This document shows positions 36,410 to 45,008 of a stretch of 64,000 nt of DNA, piece by piece (position 1 is the first letter of the stretch; every line of letters begins with the position of its first letter). Source of the stretch: Strongylocentrotus droebachiensis. Lineage: Eukaryota; Echinodermata; Echinoidea; Camarodonta; Strongylocentrotidae. The notes beneath the pieces are model-generated. The model was given only the letters and a program-made list of their open reading frames with translations. It did no database searches and was not told the DNA's origin. The stretch lies in contig JAVYIG010000035.1 in assembly GCA_035222895.1 (NCBI GenBank), positions 310,001 to 374,000 on the forward strand, in the 5' to 3' direction. Both the position numbers and the translations under genes were made by a program.

Positions 36410-39400
36410 CAATTTTATACCAAGAGTATTAATAACGTTGAAAGCTATGTGTTGAACAATACTTTTTAGGATGGAGATATCATCAGTGATATTCTAACCT
36501 GGGCTGGCCTTGGATTATCTGTGACGTCACTCGTTATTGGTCTGATTACTTTCTTTATTTTCAGGTAAAAATATCAAGGAATTTATAGTTTAAAATGATT
36601 GACAACCCAGTATAACTTGGGCGATTTTGATAATTTATGTATAATTTTTTCATGTAATTAAATTCTAAAATTGGTAGTGCTTTATTTTTGATAGGATATA
36701 CTTATTAGACAAAAGGAAATGACTAGCAAGAAGAAGAAAAAAAAGACAATGAATATTCTTTTATTCACTCTAAAGTCTCTTTTCTTTGAAAATCAGAATT
36801 TAGGGTGCAAGGCACGATACATCCATAATATATTTGCCTCAAAGTAATATATTTAACCAAAGGCTGAAATTCTACAGAGTTGATTTGTAATCCTATAACA
36901 CAGAAGGTCCAGGAAACCAATTTACATTTTAAATCTCTAAGTAAATAAAGGTGAATTAAACATTTTTGTTTTCTTTGTGCCATGGATAGAATATGAATAA
37001 CATTAAAACCAAAAAACGAACGTAAATTTCTTTAACTTGGATAAAAACTCTCTGTAACTCTTCGGGTCTAATTTTCACTTTATACATAGACGATCGTTGA
37101 CAGCTGACCGGGTTATAATTCATGCCAACTTGATGGTCGCCACTCTGTTTGTCGATATCACCTTCTTTGCTGGCATCAATCCTATTGAAATTGAGGTAAT
37201 CTTGATTATTTTGTATGCTGAGGTTCCTGGAAGGCTATCCATTTCCCCGATTTCCTTATTGAAGCCGTGTGCTACTATAAATATATACATTTAAGAATAA
37301 TATTAAAGAACAAAAAAGTGGACACTGTTTCATCTTAAAATTGTTCATATCAGCCATCAATAAAATATATTAAAGTATATTTCAAATTAAAGAAAAAGAT
37401 TATTCTCTACCAACATCAATTAGAATCAAGTTTCGAATGTTCACGCTTGGATGGGAGATTCATTTAACGGTTAGAAGGTCTGATTAAGCAAAATGCAACA
37501 CCAGACAAAAAAAAGCAAGTAGCCATCCAAATGTTAAGGAACATGTGCATCAGTAATACGGTCTTGCTCAACAGTAAAACAAACAAAGAATGAGAAAAGA
37601 TGAGTATCATTGTGCTCTGGCTATCAGATGTAGTCTCAGGACTGAATGGTTTTGTCAAGCGCGGTCAGGTTGCCTCTCCTTTCCACCCAAGATCGTGTCC
37701 GAGCGAAGAGTTACCTCCAATGCCCATCAACACTTGAGTGGTCAGATGCCCCATTTTTGAAATTTTCTTTCAGATTCTCATTGATTGTTACTTTTCTATG
37801 CTCACTTAAGTCTGAAAAGTATGATTCCGATTGCACACCATCTTAAATATGATTAATTTATGTTCATCATATCTATTTTTGTATGTGAACCCCTTGCAAA
37901 GTCTGCATGCAAGGCATATGCCTTCATCCTGCACTACTTCTCCCTAGCAATGATGTTTTGGATGCTCGTCGAGGGTGTACACCTCTACCGTCAGATCATC
38001 CAAGTTTTTGACTCTGGTAATCCTCGAACTTGGGTTTATGGAATCTTAGGATGGGGTAAGTTGATAATAATCACTCATAGCATTTATATGGCGCCATATT
38101 TCTGCATTAAAAACAATTAAATCCATAATCGTTTTTCATGACAACAGTGTTTAGGCTTTATAACAATCAATACACATTGAACGTTGACGGCGTAAATCCC
38201 AATCGTGAGAAAGGCCAGGTTTTCGAGTATCACTTAAAATTAAGGTAATGATGAATCTTCACAGTGATTGGGTTGTTAAAGTAACATAGTTCGGCTTTAA
38301 TTTAACCTATATTTTCAAAGTATCACATCCGCCATTTGCAATATACCATACTATGTCCTTATTTCACAGGTGTTCCAGCTGTGATACTCATTATAACTGG
38401 AGGCGTAAGGCATCAGAGCTATGGCTATGAACGAAGGTGAGTTTTATTTTATTGAAAAAACTATTTTTATCAATATACATGATGTTCCATGGAAATAAGT
38501 TGCATTTTAATAGCATAGTTCAAATGTCAAATATTTACAAAGGTACCCAAAACGAATGCAAACAATCAAACATATTGCATATTGAAGTAAATGTTTTATC
38601 TTTATCTTCCAATTTAAAATACAGTTGCTGGCTGAATCCAACAGATGGGACAATCTGGGCATTCACCAGCCCGGTTATAGCAATCGTACTCGTAAGACAC
38701 TTGTGATAGTGTGCGATTTGTCGATTTTTTTTCGTTTGTAGTACGGAAGCTTAGAAAGCCTGGATATTGGTATGATTACCCTTAACTGATGAGTTGGGTA
38801 ATTTCCTCCGATATCCTGATATGAGAGATATGAAAAGATTAGAATAGTGTTTTGCACATTATCTTGTTGTTTGAGAATTGTGTGAATATGCAAATCAGAG
38901 CCTGACACCACATTCTTCAATAAAGATGTATAAAAGGAAGATCCAACTTTTATACAAACAACTAGTAATAAAAGAAAGGGTAATATATCAGAGATCCAGA
39001 CCGGTGGAAGTTTGAACGAAATCGGACAAAAAGAAGAAAGTTGTGTTATTTTGAATTTTGTTATCGTTATACGTATGGGCACTTTCAAATGGATACATCT
39101 ATCGTGTCACTGTGATGTAGTGGCAAAATGTCTAAAATGTCAACTTATTTCAATATTGTACAATAAACAGTATGTCACCCATAATCTATTTTGGATAGTG
39201 CCCCAAGGGAAAAGGCACCTGGGACAAAAACAGAATTGTGTTTTCTCTTTTGTACACAATCCATGAAGAATTATCAAATTTGAGGTTTGCATAGATTTAT
39301 TGATCTCATATTTCAAACATTCTTAACTCCCTTCTTATTGGTTCGATTTATTTCAAATTTTAGGTATGCTATTTCTCTTATTTTATGCCATTATATAAAT

Positions 39401-42400
39401 GAAGTTTTTTTACAAGGGTTGGTTATCCTATTAAGTTTCGAATGAACAATGAACGTATTTCGATAAATACTATGGACGGTAAAAATTAAACTGTTAAGCT
39501 ACTGCAAATGCGCACTTTACCATAAGTTTACAATATGAAAGAGAGGTTTAATGTTGCAAAATGCTCGTTATATCTGTTTGATTGCAACTGTTATTGCTTC
39601 GTGTGTAAAAAAGAGATTTTTCAATGGAAAATAGGCGTATTTTTACTCTAAATTTTAGTCTCGTGAACTCCAATATTGTATGCATAATTAAAATGTGAGG
39701 GTTAATTTTTTACATCGTCGCATCACGATATCTTCTATTAAACCATGATCGCCTGCAAAAGAAAAACAAGTAAATAATTGAAAAATTGTTCAATACTATT
39801 TTTCAACGTATGAAGCTTGTTTTGTGTGTGCGTTAAAATGATACATTGATTAGAATGTTATCATTACCAGGAAAATTAAAAGATGTATACATTTTTTTAC
39901 ACTTCTAGGTCAACGTAGTTATTCTCCTACTGGTTGTAAAGACAGTTGTGTCTGCATCTCGAGGTCAACTTGACAACGATAAGATCAAGCAAATCAAGTA
40001 ATAAACTAATCATTTAATTGATTCAATTTTCTCGCTTTGCCTTTTGATTCGAAGACGTGAATGTCTTTAAAAGTATATTTTTCAGAGTAAATCAACTTAA
40101 TTATATATCTTTTCTTATGGATTCTAATAAACGCAGGCTTACGTCCTTATATTGAGATTCAAATTCCTTCTTCGTGTTAAGTATTTCGAATCATTTTTTT
40201 ATTCAGAGCTGATCTCCGAATCCCTCCGTTTTCTCGTATTGCTTGGTATTCCTTGGCTATTGACCCGTTATTAGTTGAGGAATGCATGTGAGTGTGTATG
40301 TAGATTCGATTGGGAGTATGTGCGTGTGTGTTGCTGACTTCTCGTTACAGTTATATGTCAATTTGGATAGGTGCGTGTGGGTTTCAATCGTTGTTGGTGT
40401 GTTCTGATCCCAGGTTCTGATGTGTAATAAAGCAAAATTGTGTAAATTCTCTTTGTAATTACTTTCCAGAGCTGGACTTCGGAGCACTTTGTTGCTCTTC
40501 CCCCTGCTTGGTATCGCTTGGCTATTAACACCTGTAGTGGCAGTTTTCCCTCCCGTCAAGGCTTTGGAATACACCTTCAACCTGCTCAATTCTCTTCAGG
40601 TATTTTCAAATATCAGTGCTAACCTGGCGTTGTAATCCAACACTATGATGTCAGTTTGATGATGATTTTGATTTCCAATGTAAACAATATGAGCACTAAA
40701 AGAAAGAGAGAGAGGGCGGGGCCGATGAAACGAAGATAATCCTACCTTTTCTTTAAAGAGAAGGATGAGCTCTGTAGAAGTGAACAAATATAATTTGAAA
40801 TATTTACCATACCATTTCACAATAAGGGAAAATATCATATGATAATTTTACGTCATTTCTCTTGAAAAAACATCAAATTCCAAATAACTAGATATATCAT
40901 ATCTTTGGACCAAAGTTTAATCCTAGAAATTTGTGTAGTGCCGTTCCATGTTTGTGTGCAATGATTTTCCTTCTGACAAGAATTTTTCTTTTGTTATTTT
41001 CGAAAACCTCACAGGCAATCAACGCAGATTAGGTCCTAAATAATTTCTGCCTTCTTGATGTAGTGGTCTGATCAGTACTCAAATTTGATTTTAACCATGC
41101 ACGGGCATATGTGCCTTTCACATATACATGTTTCATTTTTGTTTTATTCCGAGACGTTCATACGTTAGTGCTGTGCATGTATCGTACTAACGTAGACTAT
41201 TTCTGTTGTTTCCTTGCAGGGGTTCTTCGTCGCATGGCTTTACTGCTTTCTCAATTCGGAGGTATGTAATAAAATCATAGCTGGCATCAGACACTCAAAA
41301 CAATTTTATTTCGAATTCGCTCTGTAAAGAAGTAAAGATGGGCGTAATCGTAGAGAAAGGATAGCTATGATGCAACAGGCAAAAATGTAAATCTTACGCC
41401 CCACAATATGCTGCTTGTAACTCGTGTTTAGTGTAAGACAAGTTATTTTCATCATGGATTTTGTATTAGAAGTAGGCTATATAAACAGTAATATTTGAAT
41501 ATTGATCTCCCAACCGCCTAATTAAAGAAAGAAATTCTTCAAAACTGCGAGTGTCCGATAGTCCACAGTAAATATGTGCAACTCCTCGAAACAGGCAAGA
41601 CAGTCAGTGCACACGATATGGCGCTTCCGATTTAGCCTTTAACATGACATCAAACAGAAAGTCTCTATTATTGTGATTTTGTATTATTACAACAGGTTCA
41701 AAACGCCATCAGAGAACATGTTCGCAAATCTCGTGAAAGCAGGGCTTCGAACACCAATCCCAGGACAGTTTCAACAACTGAAGTAAATGAAGTTTAATTT
41801 TACACTTTATCTAATTATGCAATAATTATATTTTTTTCTTTCTATTGCAATAATAGCATATATCTGCCCAGTGTTTTTGTACGCGCATGGGTGTAACCGC
41901 TCGATTCTGATTCGAACATAATTTTTCTGGGGGGGGGGGGCGTCTGTTATACGTGATGATGCTAGAAAGAGGGAAACAATACTGGGAAACTTTTAGTCTG
42001 ATTAATGTTTTTCATGAGCCTCGAAATGTTATCTTTCGCGTGAATTAGTGTGCTGGTATGAGAATCTTTGTTTTTACAGTGTTAACTGAAAATGCAAGAA
42101 AGAGGGGAAAAATATTGGGAATTTTTAAAGTCTCATTAATCTTATTCATGAGCCTCGAAATGTTATCTTTCGCGTGAATGATTGTGCTGGTATGAGAATC
42201 TTTGTTTTTACAATGTTAACTGAAATGACACGGCCACATTGTCTTGTGGCACCTCTCTCGTGAGTTTGTTGGGGCGAATGAATAACGACGTTTTGTATAA
42301 CAAAGGCGTTTGTCACGTGAAATGCTGCTCCACAAATTGAATGTGTGAAAATTGGCATTGTATGGTTGATTCATATAAAAACATATGTTGGCTCTATTCA

Positions 42401-42791
42401 AATGTAAAATTGTTATATTCACAAACAAACATTTGTGTGTGGAGGTGTCGTGTTCTTTTATAGTATTATTATTTTATTATTCAGGATCTAATAATATGCA
42501 GTTTTATTTTTATTGCAATCATATACGGTTACTTTCTACTTCTTTTCTTCTTCTTTTTTTGGGGGGCGGGGGGATATTTCTTTGTTATTTTATTTATGTT
42601 ATCTACCATTTTGTTTTGTTATCTACCATTTTGTTTTGTTATCTACCATTTTTGTTTTGTTATCTACCTTTTTTTTTTGTCAGGGAAGTGCAGCTAAGCC
42701 TGGTATGAGGTTGAACCGAGTCGCTCCAGCTCCAGTAGGTCAAACACAAAACAGAGCCAGTGTCTATATAGTCACTCAACCTAAGGCCTAA
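18609..42791 (+). CDS. adhesion G-protein-coupled receptor (20 coding exons)
   Basis: Exons joined by splice sites and phase: 18609-18671, 26379-26427, 27030-27344, 28274-28644, 30099-30128, 31964-32054, 33185-33310, 34190-34395, 35054-35109, 35847-35964, 36470-36564, 37090-37195, 37902-38055, 38370-38436, 38625-38691, 39909-39997, 40470-40599, 41220-41261, 41696-41782, 42684-42791. They total 2370 nt, 789 residues. Order: signal peptide (1-21), unrecognised Cys-containing ectodomain (about 30-180), Ser/Thr-rich stalk (180-276), GAIN domain (277-475) with GPS cleavage at H460-M461/T462, seven helices (about 480-725), cytoplasmic tail (725-789). Family knowledge: self-cleavage leaves a tethered agonist (from T462) that activates the 7TM unit. 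The ligand is unknown. A second copy of the gene's 5' end starts at 60,075. Exon 4's donor and possible missed small exons are the main uncertainties. Confidence 0.85.
20047..20880. mobile_element. insertion with repeated GGTCG motifs and a 12-bp-arm hairpin
   Basis: It interrupts the LINE endonuclease relic. TTGGTCGG-AAGGTCGTGTT-GCTAGTTGG blocks occur near 20,073 and 20,641. TTACTCCTGGAT and ATCCAGGAGTAA form a perfect 12-bp-arm hairpin with a 2-nt loop at 20,203-20,228. Element ends are not resolved. Confidence 0.4.
20407..20613. mobile_element. hAT-like MITE (~207 bp)
   Basis: The ends CAGGGGTGGATCCAGGAT and, inverted, CAGGGACGGATCCAGGAT match closely and begin with CAGGG as in many hAT elements. 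No clean 8-bp target duplication was found. It is nested within the GGTCG-rich insertion. Confidence 0.6.
21500..22770. repeat. interspersed repeat with long (CT)n/(CA)n array; member 2 of 4
   Basis: From 21,860 to 22,370 blocks of CT repeats alternate with ACACACAAACACTCCTCTCT-type CA blocks in units of about 55-70 bp. Unique flanks (TTTCTGTTTCCTATGA, then GAAGATTTTACTTACTTG) match members at 12.6, 58.3 and 61.3 kb. The long frame 21,552-22,334 is a microsatellite artefact. Confidence 0.8.
22900..24340. other. intron sequence conserved with the second gene copy
   Basis: Aligns with about 62,300-63,680 apart from a MITE present only in the second copy. AT-rich; no exon or element recognised. 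The TTAA at 23,459-23,462 is the empty counterpart of that MITE insertion. Confidence 0.6.
24345..24720 (+). pseudogene. relic of an L1/Tx1-like LINE, RT C-terminal region
   Basis: Around 24,414-24,490 a broken frame reads GGGPDIAKEGNINEGSGLKI, close to the F-WGG-PD-IK ... GGLKM block after the RT core of L1-like elements. The homologous region of the second gene copy (63,740-63,830) preserves FVWGGPDIIKREISVKN and GRLKM, so the fragment predates the duplication. A poly-C tract (24,741-24,760) follows. Confidence 0.5.
25040..25480. repeat. G/C-homopolymer and CT-rich low-complexity region
   Basis: Repeated AGGGGGTG, ATTT(C/A)TCTAAAAAGG and CT tracts with no clear coding. 25,500-26,378 shows nothing further that I recognise. 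Confidence 0.5.
26379..26427 (+). CDS. receptor exon 2
   Basis: 49 nt, TTCAG acceptor and GTAAGA donor, phase 0 to 1, encoding LLPSTSGEPQCYQTRL. It supplies exactly the phase shift needed between exon 1 (ends phase 0) and exon 3 (starts phase 1), and completes the signal-peptide cleavage region. Confidence 0.75.
27030..27344 (+). CDS. receptor exon 3: Cys-containing ectodomain
   Basis: 315 nt, acceptor GCAAAG, donor GTGATG, phase 1-1. Encodes DTADNPCDPTFPACPEGS, an N-glycosylation-rich linker (NTT, NAT, NTS sequons), then HCNTYTCWSLAYILVADYST and a stretch ending SVEYTG. With exons 2 and 4 it has eight cysteines, suggesting disulfides. I do not recognise the domain. The 3' end of this exon is duplicated at 27,472-27,570 and, antisense, near 12,000. 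Confidence 0.8.
27472..27570 (+). pseudogene. partial tandem duplicate of the exon 3 end
   Basis: GTCTTTATCGATGCAGTCGT plus TCTGTAGAATAAACAGGTAA repeats the last ~45 bases of exon 3 and its donor region 175-180 bp downstream. A TAA stop is in the former frame (GAATAA for GAATAC). The surrounding AAGTGCATGGGTT-GTTGATGTAAG is also repeated. Not expected to be used. Confidence 0.75.
28274..28644 (+). CDS. receptor exon 4: ectodomain end and Ser/Thr-rich stalk
   Basis: Acceptor TACATACAG, phase 1 start. Encodes GGSGRSLFKASFDGYFVW, two further Cys (PRCTV, SDCTS), then a mucin-like Ser/Thr/Pro stalk. The donor at 28,645 (GTAACA) is weak. An alternative strong donor GTGAGT at 28,552 is also phase 0, so either would keep the reading frame; the longer form keeps more stalk. 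Confidence 0.75.
28733..29583. mobile_element. foldback element rich in TTGGCGCCA-type motifs (~850 bp)
   Basis: Perfect terminal inverted repeats CTAGGAGTCCACTGGGCCAG at 28,736-28,755 and its complement at 29,561-29,580, extended by ATG/CAT. Subterminal CCAGTTGGTGCCA is also shared. The interior is saturated with GGCGC/GCGCCA on both strands, producing spurious frames. No target duplication resolved. It lies in intron 4, close to exon 4. Confidence 0.8.
29590..30098. other. intron 4 remainder
   Basis: AT-rich; no repeat or exon recognised up to the exon 5 acceptor. Confidence 0.5.
30099..30128 (+). CDS. receptor exon 5: short stalk exon
   Basis: 30 nt between an ACACGCAG acceptor and a strong GTAAGT donor, phase 0-0, encoding QSPPAERTTE. 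The composition continues the Pro/Thr/Ser stalk. Its small size makes it the least certain exon, but skipping it would not shift the frame. Confidence 0.65.
30665..30960. mobile_element. tRNA-related SINE fragment and adjoining repeat
   Basis: GGTTCTAATTCCAGCC at 30,706 resembles a Pol III B box, followed by CTTTGGCAAGACATTAATCC ... CCTGGTG, the same body as the copy at 52.9 kb. Directly after, CTTTTATATAGCGCC ... TAAGCGCTTTACAG (30,911-30,957) is another widely dispersed animal repeat pattern. Decayed. Confidence 0.55.
30970..31963. other. intron 5 sequence without recognised features
   Basis: AT-rich; only a short (AAT)n-like stretch near 31,480-31,505. Confidence 0.5.
31964..32054 (+). 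CDS. receptor exon 6: GAIN domain start
   Basis: 91 nt, GATATAG acceptor, GTAAGT donor, phase 0-1. Encodes DNLQLLLNIIEQKVLDIGMN ending TGQSIEVN, an amphipathic helix and strand as expected in GAIN subdomain A. Confidence 0.8.
32070..33184. other. intron 6
   Basis: AT-rich. Two direct copies of TTGATATCAATGGCAACT lie at about 32,339-32,384. No gene recognised. Confidence 0.5.
33185..33310 (+). CDS. receptor exon 7: GAIN domain
   Basis: 126 nt, CGCTAG acceptor, AAAG/GTAGGG donor, phase 1-1, open throughout. Encodes YVYRSVIEDLCATEW and NGNNFSLPANYFCER. Position and phase fit between exons 6 and 8; sequence similarity to GAIN is weak. Confidence 0.65.
33535..34073. mobile_element. 539-bp MITE with 8-bp target duplication, rich in GCCGTAGG motifs
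   Basis: The inverted ends GGTCACATTTGC / GCAAATGTGACT are flanked by AATGCCTA at 33,527-33,534 and 34,074-34,081. The interior is dense with CCGTAG/CTACGG and GCGGCGGCC motifs. 8-bp duplications occur in hAT, P and Merlin families; the ends do not decide. It sits in the 879-bp intron between exons 7 and 8. Confidence 0.8.
34190..34395 (+). CDS. receptor exon 8: GAIN domain
   Basis: 206 nt, CTCTGCAG acceptor, GTGAGT donor, phase 1-0. Encodes DRNDQLPVTIGIVTSARLAD and later VASNVITATVYIGHELVSIP, alternating strands typical of GAIN subdomain B, then FKFTLIHTT. Confidence 0.8.
34400..35053. other. intron 8
   Basis: AT-rich; no feature recognised. Confidence 0.5.
35054..35109 (+). CDS. receptor exon 9: GAIN/GPS (CxFW)
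   Basis: 56 nt, CACTGCAG acceptor, GTATTA donor, phase 0-2. Encodes MIGPKYFSPTCSFWNITT. C428 and W431 form the CxFW signature at the start of the GPS. Confidence 0.85.
35847..35964 (+). CDS. receptor exon 10: GPS cleavage motif and tethered agonist
   Basis: 118 nt, TTAAAG acceptor, GTAAGA donor, phase 2-0. Encodes KWSSTGCRETSTDKVNMTSC, then YCDHMTSFAILVSLLPSEL. The three remaining GPS cysteines and the H-x-T cleavage triad (H460, M461/T462) are intact, so self-cleavage is expected. The released N-terminus TSFAILV matches adhesion GPCR tethered agonists. A GTGAGT inside (35,940) is an alternative in-phase donor that would cut the agonist short. Confidence 0.92.
35970..36469. other. intron 10 with (TA)n
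   Basis: AT-rich, with a TA dinucleotide tract at about 36,382-36,410. Confidence 0.6.
36470..36564 (+). CDS. receptor exon 11: TM1
   Basis: 95 nt, TTTTTAG acceptor, GTAAAA donor, phase 0-2. Encodes DGDIISDILTW then AGLGLSVTSLVIGLITFFIF, the first membrane helix. Confidence 0.9.
36570..37089. other. intron 11
   Basis: AT-rich; no feature recognised. Confidence 0.5.
37090..37195 (+). CDS. receptor exon 12: TM2
   Basis: 106 nt, ATACATAG acceptor, GTAATC donor, phase 2-0. Encodes RSLTADRVIIHANLMVATLF then VDITFFAG, with the IHANL motif typical of TM2 in this family. Confidence 0.92.
37200..37901. other. intron 12
   Basis: AT-rich; short frames only, no element recognised. Confidence 0.5.
37902..38055 (+). 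CDS. receptor exon 13: TM3 and start of TM4
   Basis: 154 nt, CTTGCAAAG acceptor, GTAAG donor, phase 0-1. Encodes SACKAYAFILHYFSLAMMFW then MLVEGVHLY, a strong adhesion GPCR TM3 signature. C545 is the expected partner of C617. Confidence 0.93.
38370..38436 (+). CDS. receptor exon 14: TM4
   Basis: 67 nt, TTTCACAG acceptor, GTGAGT donor, phase 1-2. Encodes GVPAVILIITGGVRHQSYGY. Confidence 0.88.
38625..38691 (+). CDS. receptor exon 15: extracellular loop 2 and TM5 start
   Basis: 67 nt, ATACAG acceptor, GTAAGA donor, phase 2-0. Encodes CWLNPTDGTIWAFTSPVIAI; the CWL at 617-619 is the loop-2 signature. Confidence 0.92.
38700..39908. repeat. intron 15 with a MITE-like repeat (about 38,990-39,365)
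   Basis: TTTGAACGAAATCGGACAAA near 39,011 and, inverted, TTTGAAATAAATCGAACCAA ending near 39,358 mark imperfect ends. The same sequence family recurs at 57,120-57,460, and similar subterminal sequence lies in the TTAA element at 62.9 kb. The rest is AT-rich without features. Confidence 0.5.
39909..39997 (+). CDS. receptor exon 16: TM5
   Basis: 89 nt, CTTCTAG acceptor, donor AA/GTAATA, phase 0-2. Encodes VNVVILLLVVKTVVSASRGQ and a charged loop LDNDKIKQIK. Confidence 0.9.
40207..40275 (+). pseudogene. decayed duplicate of the TM6 exon
   Basis: After an ATTCAG acceptor, AGCTGATCTCCGAATCCCTC and TTGCTTGGTATTCCTTGGCT mirror exon 17 (AGCTGGACTTCGGAGC, CTGCTTGGTATCGCTTGGCT) 263 bp downstream. A ~2-nt deletion shifts the frame; the matching TM6 residues (LLGIPWLLT) appear only in the shifted frame. 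The second half and a usable donor are missing. Confidence 0.7.
40470..40599 (+). CDS. receptor exon 17: TM6
   Basis: 130 nt, CTTTCCAG acceptor, GTATTT donor, phase 2-0. Encodes LRSTLLLFPLLGIAWLLTPV and FNLLNSLQ, the adhesion GPCR TM6-loop-TM7 pattern. Confidence 0.93.
40605..41219. other. intron 17
   Basis: AT-rich; no feature recognised. Confidence 0.5.
41220..41261 (+). CDS. receptor exon 18: TM7
   Basis: 42 nt, CCTTGCAG acceptor, GTATGT donor, phase 0-0. Encodes GFFVAWLYCFLNSE, the conserved TM7 exon (GFF...C.LNSE). Confidence 0.93.
41696..41782 (+). CDS. receptor exon 19: cytoplasmic helix and tail
   Basis: 87 nt, TACAACAG acceptor, GTAAAT donor, phase 0-0. Encodes VQNAIREHVRKSRESRASNT and PRTVSTTE, a basic juxtamembrane helix and Ser/Thr-rich tail. 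Confidence 0.88.
42000..42230. repeat. ~135-bp minisatellite in the last intron
   Basis: Units contain GTGCTGGTATGAGAATCTTT ... GAAAATGCAAGAAAGAGGG and CATGAGCCTCGAAATG. About 1.5-2 units here and three more at 47,630-47,930. The borders of the 5.7-kb duplication fall in this repeat. Confidence 0.8.
42684..42791 (+). CDS. receptor exon 20: C-terminal tail and stop
   Basis: 108 nt, T-rich tract and TGTCAG acceptor, phase 0. Encodes GSAAKPGMRLNRVAPAPVGQ and TQNRASVYIVTQPKA then TAA. No known C-terminal signal recognised. An identical protein segment is encoded at 48,393-48,500. Confidence 0.88.
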   Translation, partial: GSAAKPGMRLNRVAPAPVGQTQNRASVYIVTQPKA

Positions 42792-43075
42792 GCAGTAACA
42801 CCACGTCCTTATAAAAGGTGCCCTAAATGAGGACCTCGAATACGTGATTGAGCATATGAAGGTTGCGGGTACGAGCTTCTACAAATCAACGATGTCCTCT
42901 TGAAAGACATTGATCTACATTTGTCACGCAACACCCGGATGTACTATATAAGTGGGTAGGCCTACCTAGAAGGATTTATTTATTGAATTCACTGTGCGGT
43001 GATGATGGTTACTGGTGACAATATTTCCAAAGTCTTTAGAAAGCGAATAAAGACATTGTATCATAAAATACAAAA
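42792..43075 (+). other. receptor 3' UTR with poly(A) signal
   Basis: AATAAA at 43,046-43,051 is the first good polyadenylation signal after the stop. The UTR includes an old SINE-like stretch (42,845-42,945: GGTTGCGGGTACGAGC ... TTGAAAGACATTGATCTACA). The duplicate signal lies at 48,755-48,760. Confidence 0.7.
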
Positions 43076-43839
43076 TATTTGTTGCAATTAGTGTTATGCA
43101 GTAGTTGTTTCTACGTATCCTTTCATGAGTTTGATTGGAGATTTAATTATTTAGCCTTTTTATTCAGTATGAGTTCTTTGATTAACTTTTTTTTTTGAAG
43201 TCGTTGTTTAATTCAATTTACGAGAGGTTAATGTAATAATTACGGTATATTTTGTAATCATTTATTTGTCTACTTCTCTATAACATTTCTGAGCCGAAAC
43301 TGTAATTTTGATTTTATCATTGTTATGTCTCTGGATTTTTTTTTCTTCTTCTCCCTTCTTTAAACATCTTCTGGATATTTTCAACGGAGCTTCTTTATAA
43401 ATTGTTTGTATAATATAATATAAATTGTTCTTTAATGTATTCGTTTTCCTAGTTTCTTGAATTACTCGCCTGAAGTCTACTAAGCACTTCCTTTACCATG
43501 TCTTTTTTTACTTTTATATACCGGTCAACCTGTATGATTTTAGACATTCTTGTCATTGCGCTACTACATGTTCTCATATTTTGTTCTTTTCTCAGTTTTA
43601 TACTTCATGGTTTCAGTTTACCTACTTGGCATTTTATGCAATAGTTTTTAAGTCAGAATGAATTCCTCATGTTTATGTTCAGTATCGTGTCATGACCTAG
43701 TGTCATCAAAAAGCAAAAAACAAAAAACAAAAACAAAAATTAAATAAAAAATTGATTTCCTCCTTGTTCCTTGCCTTTGTTAGCTGGTTTTTATGAAATG
43801 CAATACATTCTATTTACCTTCATGCTATATTTTGCAGGT

Positions 43840-44545
43840 CTACTGGGTGGACCAGTTGGTCGGGAAGAGGAACCATTAGGTTACAGGGATTAAGTTTGAT
43901 TTCCTCTTCCCCGGCAGCCAACTAATCTGCATTCAATGGACCTCCAGGAAGATTGTGCATTTATAAATGACATTCTCTTAATGTTTGTTTACTCATATTC
44001 TCATCGTTATATTTCTTGTGAATTGCCGAATAAATAATAATAATAATAATAATAATAAAACATGGAATCTTATTACCATGACAATAAAATATTTGATATA
44101 TAGTATTATAGTTAGCTATGTAAAGCGATATTGATATGAGAGTCGATGGTGTGGTGTTGTTTATGTTGTTGAGGTTAAATCGGATTATTTATAATTTTTG
44201 GCTGTTTAAAATGTTGTACTAGGGGGAACAAAAAATAAATAAAACAATTGATTTCCTCCTTGTGCCTTGTCTTTGTTAGCTTTTTGTTAATTAAATGCAA
44301 TACATTCTATTTACCTTCATGTTTTATTTTGAAGGTCTTCTGGGTGGACCAGTTGGTCGGGAAGAGGAACCATTAGGTTACAGGGATTAAGTTTGCTTTC
44401 CTCTTCCCCGGCAGCCAACTGATCTGCACTCAATGGACCTCCAGGAAGATTGTGCATTTGTAATTGACATTCTCTTAATGTTTGTTTACTCATATTCACA
44501 TCGTTATAATTCTTGTGAATTGCCGAATAAATAATAATAATAATA
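43840..44545. mobile_element. two LINE 3'-end fragments in tandem (~485-bp unit)
   Basis: Each has CTGGGTGGACCAGTTGGTCG, an imperfect hairpin (GGGAAGAGGAA against TTCCTCTTCCCC), and GAATTGCCGAATAAATAATA followed by (AAT)n. Copies lie at about 43,845-44,060 and 44,334-44,545, and again at 49,553-49,768 and 50,043-50,255 in duplication copy 2. The layout resembles CR1/L2-like 3' ends. The reverse-strand frame across them is an artefact. Confidence 0.55.
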
Positions 44546-45008
44546 ATAAAACATGGAATCTTATTACCATGACAATAAAACATTTGGTATATAGTTTTAT
44601 AGTTAGCTATGTAAAGCGATATTGATATGAGAGTCGATGGTGTGGTGTTGTTTATGTTGTTGAGGTTAAATCGGATTATTTATAATTCTTGGCTGTTTAA
44701 AATGTTGTACTAGGGGGAACCGAACAAAATAACAACCGCGTTATCCAAAAATATTGAAAAATCCTTGTTAATGAAGATTTTGTTTTCTCCTTGTGCATGT
44801 TGTGCCTACGTGTATAAAAGGTTGCTAATTATATCATGGGTTTTCCGGCCAATTTCGCAATCTAATTTATTGTCCTATTTCGTGTTGCTAGGTAGGGCAA
44901 GTCAACATTTGTCCAACCTAGCAACGACTTATGTATGCAGTTTGAATTCTGGCTCTTCAAACACATTTGTTTGTAACAGGTGAATGAAATAATTCGTAAT
45001 GAGGCAAC

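Noticed and set aside
44317..44583. 88-codon minus-strand frame, also at 50,026-50,292
   Set aside because: It overlaps LINE 3'-end fragments and poly-(ATT). The two copies merely reflect the tandem duplication.
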